A stretch of 64,000 nt of DNA. Origin: Neorhodopirellula pilleata (lineage in GTDB: Bacteria; Planctomycetota; Planctomycetia; Pirellulales; Pirellulaceae). A program made the position numbers and the translations under genes. The stretch lies in the NCBI RefSeq assembly GCF_007859915.1, contig NZ_SJPM01000009.1, positions 49,924 through 113,923 of the forward strand, given 5' to 3'. Below the pieces are notes generated by a model. That model was given only the letters and a program-made list of their open reading frames with translations, ran no database searches and was not told the DNA's origin. Shown here one piece after another: positions 15,208 through 23,165 of this stretch (positions within the stretch are counted from its first letter, which is position 1; each line of letters begins with the position of its first letter).

Positions 15208-15984
15208 TTAGGTTTCGGATTCAGATTCATTGGAGGAAAATTGACAACAGGCATCACCGTCGAGGCGACAACTGCTGAGGTGGACTTGCTTTCCGAGGGC
15301 TTCGGAGAGCATTTTTTCTTCGAGACGACACATCGTTCGATCACCCGATGCGTCCGTAAGGCTTGGATATGGGCATGCCTCAATGTCCAAGACCGGCAAG
15401 TCTGCCTCACCGGAGCGAGAATGCGACGAGGACACGACGGCGGGTATTTCGCGGCGTTGTAACATCGCCGAAAGCTGTTGCATTCGCATCGCCAATGGAC
15501 CGTCGGGTGTTTCGCCGGTCTTCATTGCCATCGCGTATTGCCGCCCCATTCGCTTGGCGATTGCCGAAACCAAACCTTCGCGGACTTCGCCGTCGGGAAG
15601 GTTCAAAATCTCTTGCCACATCGCCTCGGCGAGTTCCGTCGTATCCGCTCCGGCCCGTCGGTAGCCCGCCACCGTCAACAAGTATCGAAACGTCGGGCGT
15701 CCCCGTCCGGCGACGACTTTTTCGCGATCGATCAAACCGGTCTCGAGCAACCGTTCGACCCGTTGACGGACCGCCGTGGCGGTCACACCAAGCATCTCGG
15801 TCAACTCACCGATCGTTTTCGGCTCGCCACTACGCAAACACAGCAGCAACTCCCGGTCGACGCTGCGGACGCTGGAGGGTCCAAGCATCGCTGGTTCAGC
15901 TGAATGGGTTCCGTCGAGCTTCGTCCCGTTAAGCAGAGAAGTCATCTTGGGAATTGGATCGGTCGTCGACAGAGAAGTGCTCAT
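15208..15984 (-). CDS. sufR: SufR-like Fe-S-sensing transcriptional repressor
   Basis: A 258-residue winged-helix regulator heading the suf operon. The N-terminal DNA-binding domain contains TIGELTEMLGVTATAVRQRV and the wing VAGRGRPTFRYLLT. The C-terminal domain has five spaced cysteines (ACPYPSL, TMCRLEE, SSCRLDG, ACCQF), the arrangement expected for a bound Fe-S cluster in SufR. Known SufR proteins repress suf genes when clusters are sufficient. ATG 15984 was chosen; ATG 15945 is also possible. The shared spacer to the divergent gene at 16214 probably holds the operator, but I could not fix a palindrome. Confidence 0.88.
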   Translation of the reverse strand: MSTSLSTTDPIPKMTSLLNGTKLDGTHSAEPAMLGPSSVRSVDRELLLCLRSGEPKTIGELTEMLGVTATAVRQRVERLLETGLIDREKVVAGRGRPTFRYLLTVAGYRRAGADTTELAEAMWQEILNLPDGEVREGLVSAIAKRMGRQYAMAMKTGETPDGPLAMRMQQLSAMLQRREIPAVVSSSHSRSGEADLPVLDIEACPYPSLTDASGDRTMCRLEEKMLSEALGKQVHLSSCRLDGDACCQFSSNESESET

Positions 15985-16213
15985 ACGCCGGTAGTATTCA
16001 CGTTTTGGTATTTTTGACAAGCTGCGCTGCGAAAAATAGATTTCCCCCCCACTCACTCTTTTTGGCGAGTCCCGCTACGATTTGGTGCGTGTGGTCGGGG
16101 AAACCGGCGATTTCGAAGGACTTGTGAGTCGAATTGCCTCCTTGGTGCCTTTTTGCCGTCGGTGATCTCCCGTCCAAAAAACTGTTTTACCCTTCAAGAT
16201 TGAGATTCGGTTG

Positions 16214-17314
16214 ATGAAAGCCGTCGCCATCCGGCCTGGAACGCCCAATAGTGTTCACCTGCAAGAAATTCCCCGTCCGTCGATCAATGAAATCGAGGGC
16301 GGCAACGGCGTCCTCGTCAAGGTGCTTAAAGTCGGCGTTGATGCGACCGACCGCGAGATCGCCGACGCCCTCTACGGCAACGCGCCCGAGGGAGATGATT
16401 ATCTGATCATCGGCCATGAATGCTTCGGCGTCGTCGAAGAGGTCGGCGCGAACGTCAAACGGCTCAAACCGGGTGATTTCGTGACCGCTACGGTTCGGCG
16501 GCCGGGCGGGTCGATCTACGACCTGATCGGCACCAACGACATGACGAGCGAAGAAACTTACTACGAACGCGGGATCAACCTGCGCCACGGGTTCATGACC
16601 GAGTACTTCGTCGATGACCAGGAGTACATCGTCCGAGTTCCCGAAGGATTGTCGCACCTGCACGTTTTGCAAGAACCGATGAGCTGCGCCGCCAAAGCGA
16701 TCCATCAAGCTTACGAGGCCCAACGACGGATGAAGGTTTGGTCGCCGAAGGTCGCCTACGTTTTGGGGTCCGGCCAGATCGGTTTGCTCGCGACGTTGAG
16801 TTTGAAGCTTCGCGGTTTAGAAGTCTTCACGCTCTCACGCAGCGAGGCTCCGAACCTGAAAGCCAGCATCGTCGAGGGACTCGAAGCGACCTACGTCAGT
16901 ACCAAGGTCACACCGATGAAGGAGCTCGTCAAACAAACCGGCAAGCCCGACTTGATCATCGATGCGACCGGTTTCAGCCCGATCGCGTTTGAAGCGATGG
17001 AGTGTGTCGGACACAACGGAGTTGTCGTTTGGACGAGTATCACCGGCGGCGATCGAACAACTCAGGTGCCATCGGACAAGATCAACATCGAATGGGTACT
17101 CGGTAACAAGTTGCTGCTCGGGAGCGTCAATGCGAACCGAACGCACTTCGAAATGGGCATCCGCGACTTGGCACTCGGCGATGTGATGTACCCAGGCGTG
17201 TTGTCCAAGATCCTCACCAATCCGGTCGACGGCATGGAGAACCATGCCGAAATGATGCGACTGTTGATCGAAGACGACAATGCACTGAAGGTGTACGTGA
17301 ATGTCGCCGAGTGA
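16214..17314 (+). CDS. Glucose 1-dehydrogenase-like zinc-type alcohol dehydrogenase
   Basis: A 366-residue MDR-superfamily dehydrogenase. The catalytic domain has GVDATDREIADALYG and GHECFGVVEEVGANV with the zinc-binding His-Glu pair. The SEETYYERGINLRHGFMTEY segment and the nucleotide-binding motif VLGSGQIGLLATLSLKLRG match the archaeal-type glucose 1-dehydrogenases. The four-cysteine structural zinc loop is missing. It probably oxidises an aldose to its lactone with NAD(P), but the substrate is not settled. ATG 16214 follows an in-frame TTG at 16211. The end overlaps the next gene by 14 bases. Confidence 0.87.
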   Translation: MKAVAIRPGTPNSVHLQEIPRPSINEIEGGNGVLVKVLKVGVDATDREIADALYGNAPEGDDYLIIGHECFGVVEEVGANVKRLKPGDFVTATVRRPGGSIYDLIGTNDMTSEETYYERGINLRHGFMTEYFVDDQEYIVRVPEGLSHLHVLQEPMSCAAKAIHQAYEAQRRMKVWSPKVAYVLGSGQIGLLATLSLKLRGLEVFTLSRSEAPNLKASIVEGLEATYVSTKVTPMKELVKQTGKPDLIIDATGFSPIAFEAMECVGHNGVVVWTSITGGDRTTQVPSDKINIEWVLGNKLLLGSVNANRTHFEMGIRDLALGDVMYPGVLSKILTNPVDGMENHAEMMRLLIEDDNALKVYVNVAE

Positions 17315-18362
17315 AACGTCCTCGTTCGAACACATCCGTCGAATCGTCTTGTGTTACCCGGTCGAGACGCGTCACCTCGAACAGTTGACGCGGACGCTCG
17401 ACGAACTCAAGAGCGATCCTTCGGTTCGGTTGAACCATGACATTGAACTCGTCGACGCCGGCCAAGAACGCATCGACGAGTTGTTGCCGACCGCGGACAT
17501 TTTCATCGGTCACGCGAAGGTGCCGGTGGATTGGGACCGCGTTCTCGCTGCCGGTCGATTGCAATGGATCCAATCATCAGCGGCGGGGTTGGATCATTGT
17601 CTCGTTCCCGGTGTGATCGATGAACCACGGATCGTGGTCAGCAGCGCGTCAGGCTTGTTCGCTCCTCAAGTCGCCGAGCAAACGTTCGCACTGATGTTCG
17701 GTGTGCTCCGCCGGATCGGCTTGTTTGAACGGGCTCGCGCGGTGACCGAGTTCATCCGCCGCCCGACCGATGACTTGCGTGGCAAGACGGTCGGCATCGT
17801 CGGTTTGGGTGGCAACGGTCGGGAAATCACCAAGCGGCTCGCTGCCTGGGATGTTCGAATTTTGGCAACGGACTACTATCCCGAACAAAAACTGGACGAA
17901 GTCGAAACGCTTTGGCCGGCCGACCAGCTCGACGAGCTGTTCGCCGCATCGGATATCGTGATCTTGACGATGCCGCTCAACGCGTCGACTCACCACGCCG
18001 TCGGGGCACGGCAATTTTCCAAGATGAAGCCGGGCGGGTACCTGATCAACGTCGCCCGCGGCCAGGTCGTTCGCGAAACGGACTTGGTCGACGCTTTGCA
18101 GTCCGGACATCTCGCGGGCGCGGGCGTCGACGTGACCGAGATCGAACCGCTGCCGGAGGAAAGTCCGTTGTGGGCCGATCCGAATGTTTTGATCACGCCT
18201 CACGTGGGTGCTCAGTCTTCGCGACGCGTCGACGACACCACGGATTTAGTTTGCATCAACTTGCGACGTTACTTTACCGATCAACGGCTGTACAATCGCG
18301 TTGATAAACGGCTTGGTTTTCCGCATCCGAACGACTCTTACCGCGTCGCCTCGCAATCATGA
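17301..18362 (+). CDS. D-isomer-specific 2-hydroxyacid dehydrogenase
   Basis: A 353-residue NAD-dependent dehydrogenase. The Rossmann motif GIVGLGGNGREI is near residue 163. The catalytic triad is visible as Arg in NVARGQVV, Glu in DVTEIEPLPEESPLW and His in ITPHVGAQS. It should interconvert a 2-keto acid and a D-2-hydroxy acid, for example glyoxylate/glycolate or hydroxypyruvate/glycerate; the specificity cannot be read. Its start lies inside the sugar dehydrogenase gene, implying one operon for sugar-derived acids. An ATGA overlap links it to the small gene downstream. Confidence 0.92.
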   Translation: MSPSETSSFEHIRRIVLCYPVETRHLEQLTRTLDELKSDPSVRLNHDIELVDAGQERIDELLPTADIFIGHAKVPVDWDRVLAAGRLQWIQSSAAGLDHCLVPGVIDEPRIVVSSASGLFAPQVAEQTFALMFGVLRRIGLFERARAVTEFIRRPTDDLRGKTVGIVGLGGNGREITKRLAAWDVRILATDYYPEQKLDEVETLWPADQLDELFAASDIVILTMPLNASTHHAVGARQFSKMKPGGYLINVARGQVVRETDLVDALQSGHLAGAGVDVTEIEPLPEESPLWADPNVLITPHVGAQSSRRVDDTTDLVCINLRRYFTDQRLYNRVDKRLGFPHPNDSYRVASQS

Positions 18363-18550
18363 GCAGTCATCGCCCCACCATGCCTTGTGACGCGGTCATC
18401 GTCCGACAGGACCGCCCGGTGGGGGCGATGTTGTTGCCGATTGTCGATTCGGAATCCTTCGTCGAAGAATTCAACCGAACTTACGCTTCGATCGGATTGA
18501 GAATCTCGGTCACCGGCCAAGTCTTCACGCAGCGCGAATTCTCAACTTAG
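18359..18550 (+). CDS. Small conserved-looking protein, unknown
   Basis: A 63-residue soluble protein whose ATG overlaps the preceding stop (ATGA), the best evidence that it is real. Sequence features are CDAVIVRQDRPVGAMLLPIV and FVEEFNRTYASIGLRISVTG. No signal peptide, membrane helix or metal motif is seen, and no family was recognised. Its TAG stop lies inside a copy of the TTAGCATCGCGTGAAC repeat. It could be an accessory to the dehydrogenase pair. Confidence 0.5.
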   Translation: MSSHRPTMPCDAVIVRQDRPVGAMLLPIVDSESFVEEFNRTYASIGLRISVTGQVFTQREFST

Positions 18551-18706
18551 CATCGCGTGAACATTGACTGCCGCATTATAAAAGTGGCATAGGTTTCCAG
18601 CCTTTTTATACCCCACATCTTTTTTGACCCCCACGAGCTCGTCTCGTGGGTGAATAAGGTTCGCAAGCTAGTGCTTCGTCAAGATTTAATTTTAGGGTGA
18701 GAACGC

Positions 18707-18835
18707 GCTAGCGGGCTGTTGATTTAGTGGTATCGCGACCCCTTTTCGTTTAACGGCAAGCCGTAGGCGTCAATTGGGGGCATCGCCGACGCCTTCGGCT
18801 TGCCGTTAAACGACTAAATCAACAGACCGCTAGCG
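18707..18835. repeat. Long hairpin, GTTGATTTA ends, core type I
   Basis: The ends GCTAGCGGGCTGTTGATTTA and TAAATCAACAGACCGCTAGC are near-perfect inverted repeats. The core pairs 18747-18771 with 18788-18812 (24 of 25 bases; TTTAACGGCAAGCCG). The same core recurs at 27959-28024 and 63655-63720. Confidence 0.9.
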
Positions 18836-18858
18836 TCGTGCGTCGAGCAATGCCCGCG

Positions 18859-18986
18859 GCTAGCGGCGTGTTGATTTAATCGTAACCCGAAGCGTGAGCG
18901 AGGGATTCATCACCATTAAGTCCTTTGTATGTATCCCTCGCTCACGCTTCGGGTTTCGATGAGGACTAAATCAACAGCCCGCTAGC
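18859..18986. repeat. Long hairpin, GTTGATTTA ends, core type II
   Basis: The ends GCTAGCGGCGTGTTGATTTA and TAAATCAACAGCCCGCTAGC flank a perfect 23-base inverted repeat, 18884-18906 with 18933-18955 (AACCCGAAGCGTGAGCGAGG). A similar core occurs at 47891-47964 and 63835-63888. Confidence 0.9.
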
Positions 18987-19114
18987 GCCGTCGGCTCACT
19001 TCACTAACCCTAATTTTATATTTTGACAAAGCACTAGACAACCTCGGCTTCCTGCCAGACGAGCTGGCAGGGGAGCAATAGATGAGGACTTGTGGGGTAT
19101 AAAAAGGCTGGAAG

Positions 19115-19146
19115 CCTATGCCACTTGTTGTTCACTCGATGCTTAG
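19115..19146 (+). repeat. Stop-codon-associated repeat, copy 1
   Basis: The 32-base stretch running from CCTATGCCACTTGTTG to GATGCTTAG matches 49121-49152 at 29 of 32 positions. The TAA stop of glgC (minus strand, 19143-19145) lies inside it. An interrupted reverse copy at about 18546-18594 contains the TAG stop of the 63-residue gene. Confidence 0.75.
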
Positions 19147-20441
19147 CTTTGATGCCCGTCGTTGATTTGGCCTTCTTTAATCACGATGGAAATGCCGTCA
19201 CGGATTTGCAAGTCGCTGTCTTCGCCTTCGTGATCGACGCCGGCGGCGTTGGTGATTCGAACGTTGCTTCCGATGCGGCAATTCTTATCCAAGATCGCGC
19301 CGCTGATATAGCTGTTCGCTCCGACGCCCAAGGGTAATTTTCCGTCGCGTTGTGATTGCCGCATTTCGATGAAGTCGGCTCCCATCACGACGCTGTCTTT
19401 GATCGTCACGTTATCTCCGATCACGGTTCGCAAACCGATCACGCTGTTTTCGATCGTGACATTGTCTCCGATATGGCATCCGTCGGCGATCAGGCTGCTC
19501 GAGATTCTCGCATCACCCATGATCGTCGGAGGTAAAAACCGCGGGCGGCTGTAGATCGGCGAATGCCGGTTACGGATGTCGAAGGGCGGGTTCTTGCCGG
19601 CAAGCGACAGGTTGGCTTCGTAGAAACTGCGGATCGTTCCGATGTCTTCCCAATAACCATCGAATAGGTGCAATTGGACCTTGTGTGTGTTGATCGCTTC
19701 GGGAAAGACCTCTTTACCGAAATCGCTGTGGAGGCTGTTTTCGAGCAGATCGACCATCAAGTCTTTGTCGAAGATGTATAAGCCCATGCTGGCGAGCAGA
19801 TCGCGTCCTTGGCTGGGGATGCCACGAGCATCGATCCAGCTCGGTTCCATCCGCACCTTGGCGATCTCTTCTTCGGTTTGTGGTTTTTCGACGAAGCCGC
19901 GGACTTGGCCGTTGTCATCGACCTGCATGATGCCCAGCGACGATGCGTCTTTGCGAGTGACGGGGATGCCGGCGATCGTGGCGGCGGCACCGGATTCGAT
20001 GTGCGTCCGCATCATGTCGCGGAAGTCCATCCGGTAGAGCTGATCGCCCGAGAGAATCAAAACGTGCTTGATCCAACTTTCCCGCAAGTGAACGAGGTTC
20101 TTGCGGACCGCGTCGGCGGTGCCTTGGTACCAGTCGGTGCCCGAGTTGACCGTTTGTTGAGCGGCCAGCAATTCGACAAACCCGCCACTGAAATGATCGA
20201 ACGTGTACGTTTGACGCAGGTGACGGTGCAAGCTCTCCGAGAGGAACTGTGTGAGCACATACGCACGATTGAGCCCGCTGTTGATGCAGTTGCTGATCGG
20301 GATGTCGATCAAGCGGTACTTGGCCGCGAGCGGCACGGCGGGTTTGGCCCGAATTTTGGTCAACGGAAACAAACGCGTACCGCGGCCTCCACCGAGGATC
20401 AAGGCGATCGTGTTGCTCAGGTCACTGTTGCTTTGGTTCAT
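19143..20441 (-). CDS. glgC: Glucose-1-phosphate adenylyltransferase
   Basis: A 432-residue enzyme making ADP-glucose from ATP and glucose 1-phosphate for glycogen synthesis. The nucleotidyltransferase domain starts with ALILGGGRGTRLFPLTKIRA and KPAVPLAAKYRLIDIPISN. Further conserved parts are WYQGTADAVRKN, LILSGDQLYRMDF and GFVEKP, and a left-handed beta-helix occupies the C terminus (ADGCHIGDNVTIENSVIG). ATG 20441 fits the family; the frame extends 15 codons upstream. It lies 38 bases after the ferredoxin-NADP reductase gene, probably in one operon. The start is weakly supported by a ribosome-binding site. Confidence 0.95.
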   Translation of the reverse strand: MNQSNSDLSNTIALILGGGRGTRLFPLTKIRAKPAVPLAAKYRLIDIPISNCINSGLNRAYVLTQFLSESLHRHLRQTYTFDHFSGGFVELLAAQQTVNSGTDWYQGTADAVRKNLVHLRESWIKHVLILSGDQLYRMDFRDMMRTHIESGAAATIAGIPVTRKDASSLGIMQVDDNGQVRGFVEKPQTEEEIAKVRMEPSWIDARGIPSQGRDLLASMGLYIFDKDLMVDLLENSLHSDFGKEVFPEAINTHKVQLHLFDGYWEDIGTIRSFYEANLSLAGKNPPFDIRNRHSPIYSRPRFLPPTIMGDARISSSLIADGCHIGDNVTIENSVIGLRTVIGDNVTIKDSVVMGADFIEMRQSQRDGKLPLGVGANSYISGAILDKNCRIGSNVRITNAAGVDHEGEDSDLQIRDGISIVIKEGQINDGHQS

Positions 20442-20479
20442 GATGAGGGAGATCCTGTGGGATGTCTTGATGGGGTGGG

Positions 20480-21517
20480 TTACCAATACTTTTCGAATCG
20501 AATGGTTCCGGCTTGATGGTCCGTCACATCGTCGCGAAAACCGGCTTGTCGTAACAGTGGTAACATGCCTGGATTTTCAGGAGGGTCGGATCCCGGTGGG
20601 ATGTATCCGATCATGTCGGGGTTTCCGCATAGGTAAACGTGAGTGTTTTGGGGCGAGAGCGAATCTTCGGCCAATTCGGCCAACTTACCGGATGTGAACA
20701 TCGTTTGAAGATATTGTTTGCCGATGAAGTTGGGATGATCGCATTGGATGTTCTCTGGTTCTCGCGTCGTCAGAGGAAGATACAGATAATTGGGGAACCG
20801 CCGCATTAAAATTTCGTGCTCGCGATGATACGCCGCATCGTGATGGTATCGGATACTGGTGGCGACGATGATCCGCCCCCGGTGGCCTTGCCGCAACAAC
20901 CGCGTGACCATCGCGTTGTGCGGGGCTTCGCCGGTTCCGGTGCCCATGAACAACATCGTTTCATCGGGGGCGTACTGACCGAGAACATACTTGCCGGTGA
21001 TTTTTCGTTCGAGGACGATCCGGTCGCCGACCTGTTTTCCGAACAGTCGCGGCGTCAAAGCTGGTGGCTTGCTGACCGCAGTGGCTCCTTTTCGAACAAG
21101 CGTGATATAAAACTCCAGGTAGTCGATTTCGTCGACCGGAGCCAACTCGCCGTGTTCGTCGAGGACGGGACATGAAATCGAGTACGCCCGCCGAACGATT
21201 TTCCGAATTTTCTTGGCCGGGACGTCTTCGGGTTGCGTGCCCAGCAAACGTGGTTCCCAATAGCCCAATCCGATCGCGACATATTGGCCAGGCTCAAAAG
21301 CGGGAATCGGTGCATCCGGACGGATTCGGAATTTGGCAAGATCCTCGGTCGCGTCGATGCGATCGATAATCGTGGCGTTGTAAAATTGGTCGCGAAGTTG
21401 TTGGCATTCTTCTGCGTCGGGCAGTTCGTAAGACTCCACACTCGCCCCCGCATCGACCATTTCAGCGGGGCCGGGCATGTCCGAGGAGGGATCTGCGGCA
21501 CGATTGGGGACACTCAC
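20480..21517 (-). CDS. Ferredoxin--NADP reductase family flavoprotein
   Basis: A 345-residue FAD/NADP oxidoreductase. The FAD-binding region has FEPGQYVAIGLGYWEPRL and the RxYS motif RRAYSIS. The NADP-binding half has FMGTGTGEAPHNAM and the end VYLCGNPDMIGYIPP. It should move electrons between NADPH and ferredoxin or flavodoxin in the cytoplasm. The start is set at GTG 21517, which has AAAGGA about eight bases upstream; the frame extends further, but without such a site. Pairing with glgC is unusual and may simply reflect shared growth-phase control. Confidence 0.88.
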   Translation of the reverse strand: MSVPNRAADPSSDMPGPAEMVDAGASVESYELPDAEECQQLRDQFYNATIIDRIDATEDLAKFRIRPDAPIPAFEPGQYVAIGLGYWEPRLLGTQPEDVPAKKIRKIVRRAYSISCPVLDEHGELAPVDEIDYLEFYITLVRKGATAVSKPPALTPRLFGKQVGDRIVLERKITGKYVLGQYAPDETMLFMGTGTGEAPHNAMVTRLLRQGHRGRIIVATSIRYHHDAAYHREHEILMRRFPNYLYLPLTTREPENIQCDHPNFIGKQYLQTMFTSGKLAELAEDSLSPQNTHVYLCGNPDMIGYIPPGSDPPENPGMLPLLRQAGFRDDVTDHQAGTIRFEKYW

Positions 21518-21716
21518 GGTTGACGATCCTTTCAAATTCCAATGAGATGGGTAGGCTCGGGATAGCGTTTTGCGACTTTTCGGGCACAAGCACTCCGGAA
21601 CTACTATACTGGAGTTCGTTGACCGCCGGGGGACTCGCGGACGATCAATTCAGTCGTTTCCGGCAGCGAATTCGCCAAGTTTCGCGTCGTTGTTTTCCTA
21701 CACTCCCATTAGTCTC

Positions 21717-23165
21717 ATGATCTTTTCCTCACCCCGCCTGATTGCGGCCTCACTGGCTATTGTTTTGATCGGGAGTTTTCCGTCTGTCAGCGCTGAGCAA
21801 TGGACTAGTCTTCGGGGCAACAGCACGGTCGAGGCGACAATGATCGGCATGTGGGACGGGAGTGTCGTGTTGCGATTGACGTCTGGGCGTCGGGTCAGTG
21901 TCCCATTGGACGGCCTGAACGCGGAAAGTCGTATCCAAGCCAAACAAGTGGCCGCGGGGCTCGCTCAAGCTCGTCAATCGCTGAGCAGCGAACTGCAAAC
22001 CGCCGCCCAAGCCGAAGCCGCGCCGGCACCCGATCCGCTCCCGGAACCTCCGGCGACGAACACCTACGCTCCAGTGCAACCCAACCTGCCGCCCGACCAA
22101 GCGTTCGCCCAGATTCAAGAACAGCTCCGCGCGGGACATTTAATCGCGATCTATGACGCAATGCCGCTTTCGTATCGCAACGAATTCGATTCGCTCGTGA
22201 AGTTGGTGATGCGAAAGCTAGAACCGACCTCGTGGGATGATTCGATGGCGCAAACGCACCGTGTGGCTGAATTGATTGTTACACGCCAAAATTGGATCCG
22301 CTCCTATCCTCGTTTGACCGGACCGGAAAGCGAAAACAACAACCCCAACGCGGTTGGTGAAGTTTTTCAGAATATGGTGCTTCCGGTGGCCAGTTATCTG
22401 CGTGCCGCGTTGGCCCCCGATCAAACCACGACGGTCGCAATCGGTGCTTCATCATTCGGCGATTGGTTGCGGCAACGCGATCAGGCGTCCGCACCTTATC
22501 TTGCAGTGTTGATTAGCCAATACGGCACCAGTGCACCGAATTGGATGTTGGGCGAAGGCGGCAAAGACCAAGTCATCTTGCAAGCGCAAGGTCCGGCATC
22601 GTCCAAAGAGGGTGCAGGAATGCTATCGATCGAGATGAAGAAAGTCGACGGCTACTGGATTCCGGCAAGCCTCGCCGATGGGTTTTCGGACTGGGTCAAG
22701 GAACAAACCGTTGCCTTGGAAAAATACGAGGATGGCTCGATGAGCGTATCCGCATGGCTCGGTGGGCAAGCCGTCGGTATGAGTTCTTTAGCGAGTGCCT
22801 CGAATAACACGAGTGATGCATTCGACTCGTCAATGAGTGGCGAATTTTCGGGTTCGGACGAAGCCGACTACGCTCGACAAATGGCCGAAGAACAAATGCG
22901 GATGGAGATGGAAATGAGCACGTCGGGCTCAGAGAGTTCGAGCGATGGCAGTTCGGGTTATTCCGCCGTTCCTCAAGGCAAGGCAGCCGAGTTCGCACCG
23001 GCACCGGTGGACGCCGAGACGATCGGAACCGTCCTGCAATCGATCGGCGTGCTTGGTGGCATGGCCGGGCCGCTCGAATCCGCCTCCGATGCCTCGATGT
23101 TTCATGCTGCGATGGAACAACTTGTCTCGCCGCTTGCGGCTTTGGCCGATATGTTTGGTTCATGA
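21717..23165 (+). CDS. Secreted SHD1-domain protein
   Basis: A 482-residue protein with a signal peptide (LIAASLAIVLIGSFPSVSAEQW). Mature residues 1-50 resemble the SHD1 (SLA1 homology) domain common in planctomycete exported proteins: EQWTSLRGNSTVEATMIGMW and then DGSVVLRLTSGRRVSVPLDGL. A proline-rich linker (about residues 95-125) leads into a helical middle part (PPDQAFAQIQEQLRAGHLIA), and the end has a Ser/Met-rich low-complexity region (MRMEMEMSTSGSESSSDGSS). Its function is unknown; a periplasmic scaffold or binding role is plausible. Its stop overlaps the hemY start (ATGA). Confidence 0.8.
   Translation: MIFSSPRLIAASLAIVLIGSFPSVSAEQWTSLRGNSTVEATMIGMWDGSVVLRLTSGRRVSVPLDGLNAESRIQAKQVAAGLAQARQSLSSELQTAAQAEAAPAPDPLPEPPATNTYAPVQPNLPPDQAFAQIQEQLRAGHLIAIYDAMPLSYRNEFDSLVKLVMRKLEPTSWDDSMAQTHRVAELIVTRQNWIRSYPRLTGPESENNNPNAVGEVFQNMVLPVASYLRAALAPDQTTTVAIGASSFGDWLRQRDQASAPYLAVLISQYGTSAPNWMLGEGGKDQVILQAQGPASSKEGAGMLSIEMKKVDGYWIPASLADGFSDWVKEQTVALEKYEDGSMSVSAWLGGQAVGMSSLASASNNTSDAFDSSMSGEFSGSDEADYARQMAEEQMRMEMEMSTSGSESSSDGSSGYSAVPQGKAAEFAPAPVDAETIGTVLQSIGVLGGMAGPLESASDASMFHAAMEQLVSPLAALADMFGS

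Larger units (their letters stand above)
18582..19126. repeat. Nested palindromic element bounded by 34-base inverted repeats
   Basis: Bases 18582-18615 (AAGTGGCATAGG onward) and 19093-19126 are inverted repeats differing at one base of 34. Inside them a second pair, 18668-18697 with 19008-19037 (CTAGTGCTT ends), is about 80 percent complementary. Inside that sit two long hairpins (separate entries). Two further perfect 8-base stems with 5-base loops lie at 18630-18650 and 19051-19071. There is no gene in the element. The layout resembles a MITE or stacked insertions, but I saw no target-site duplication. Confidence 0.85.
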
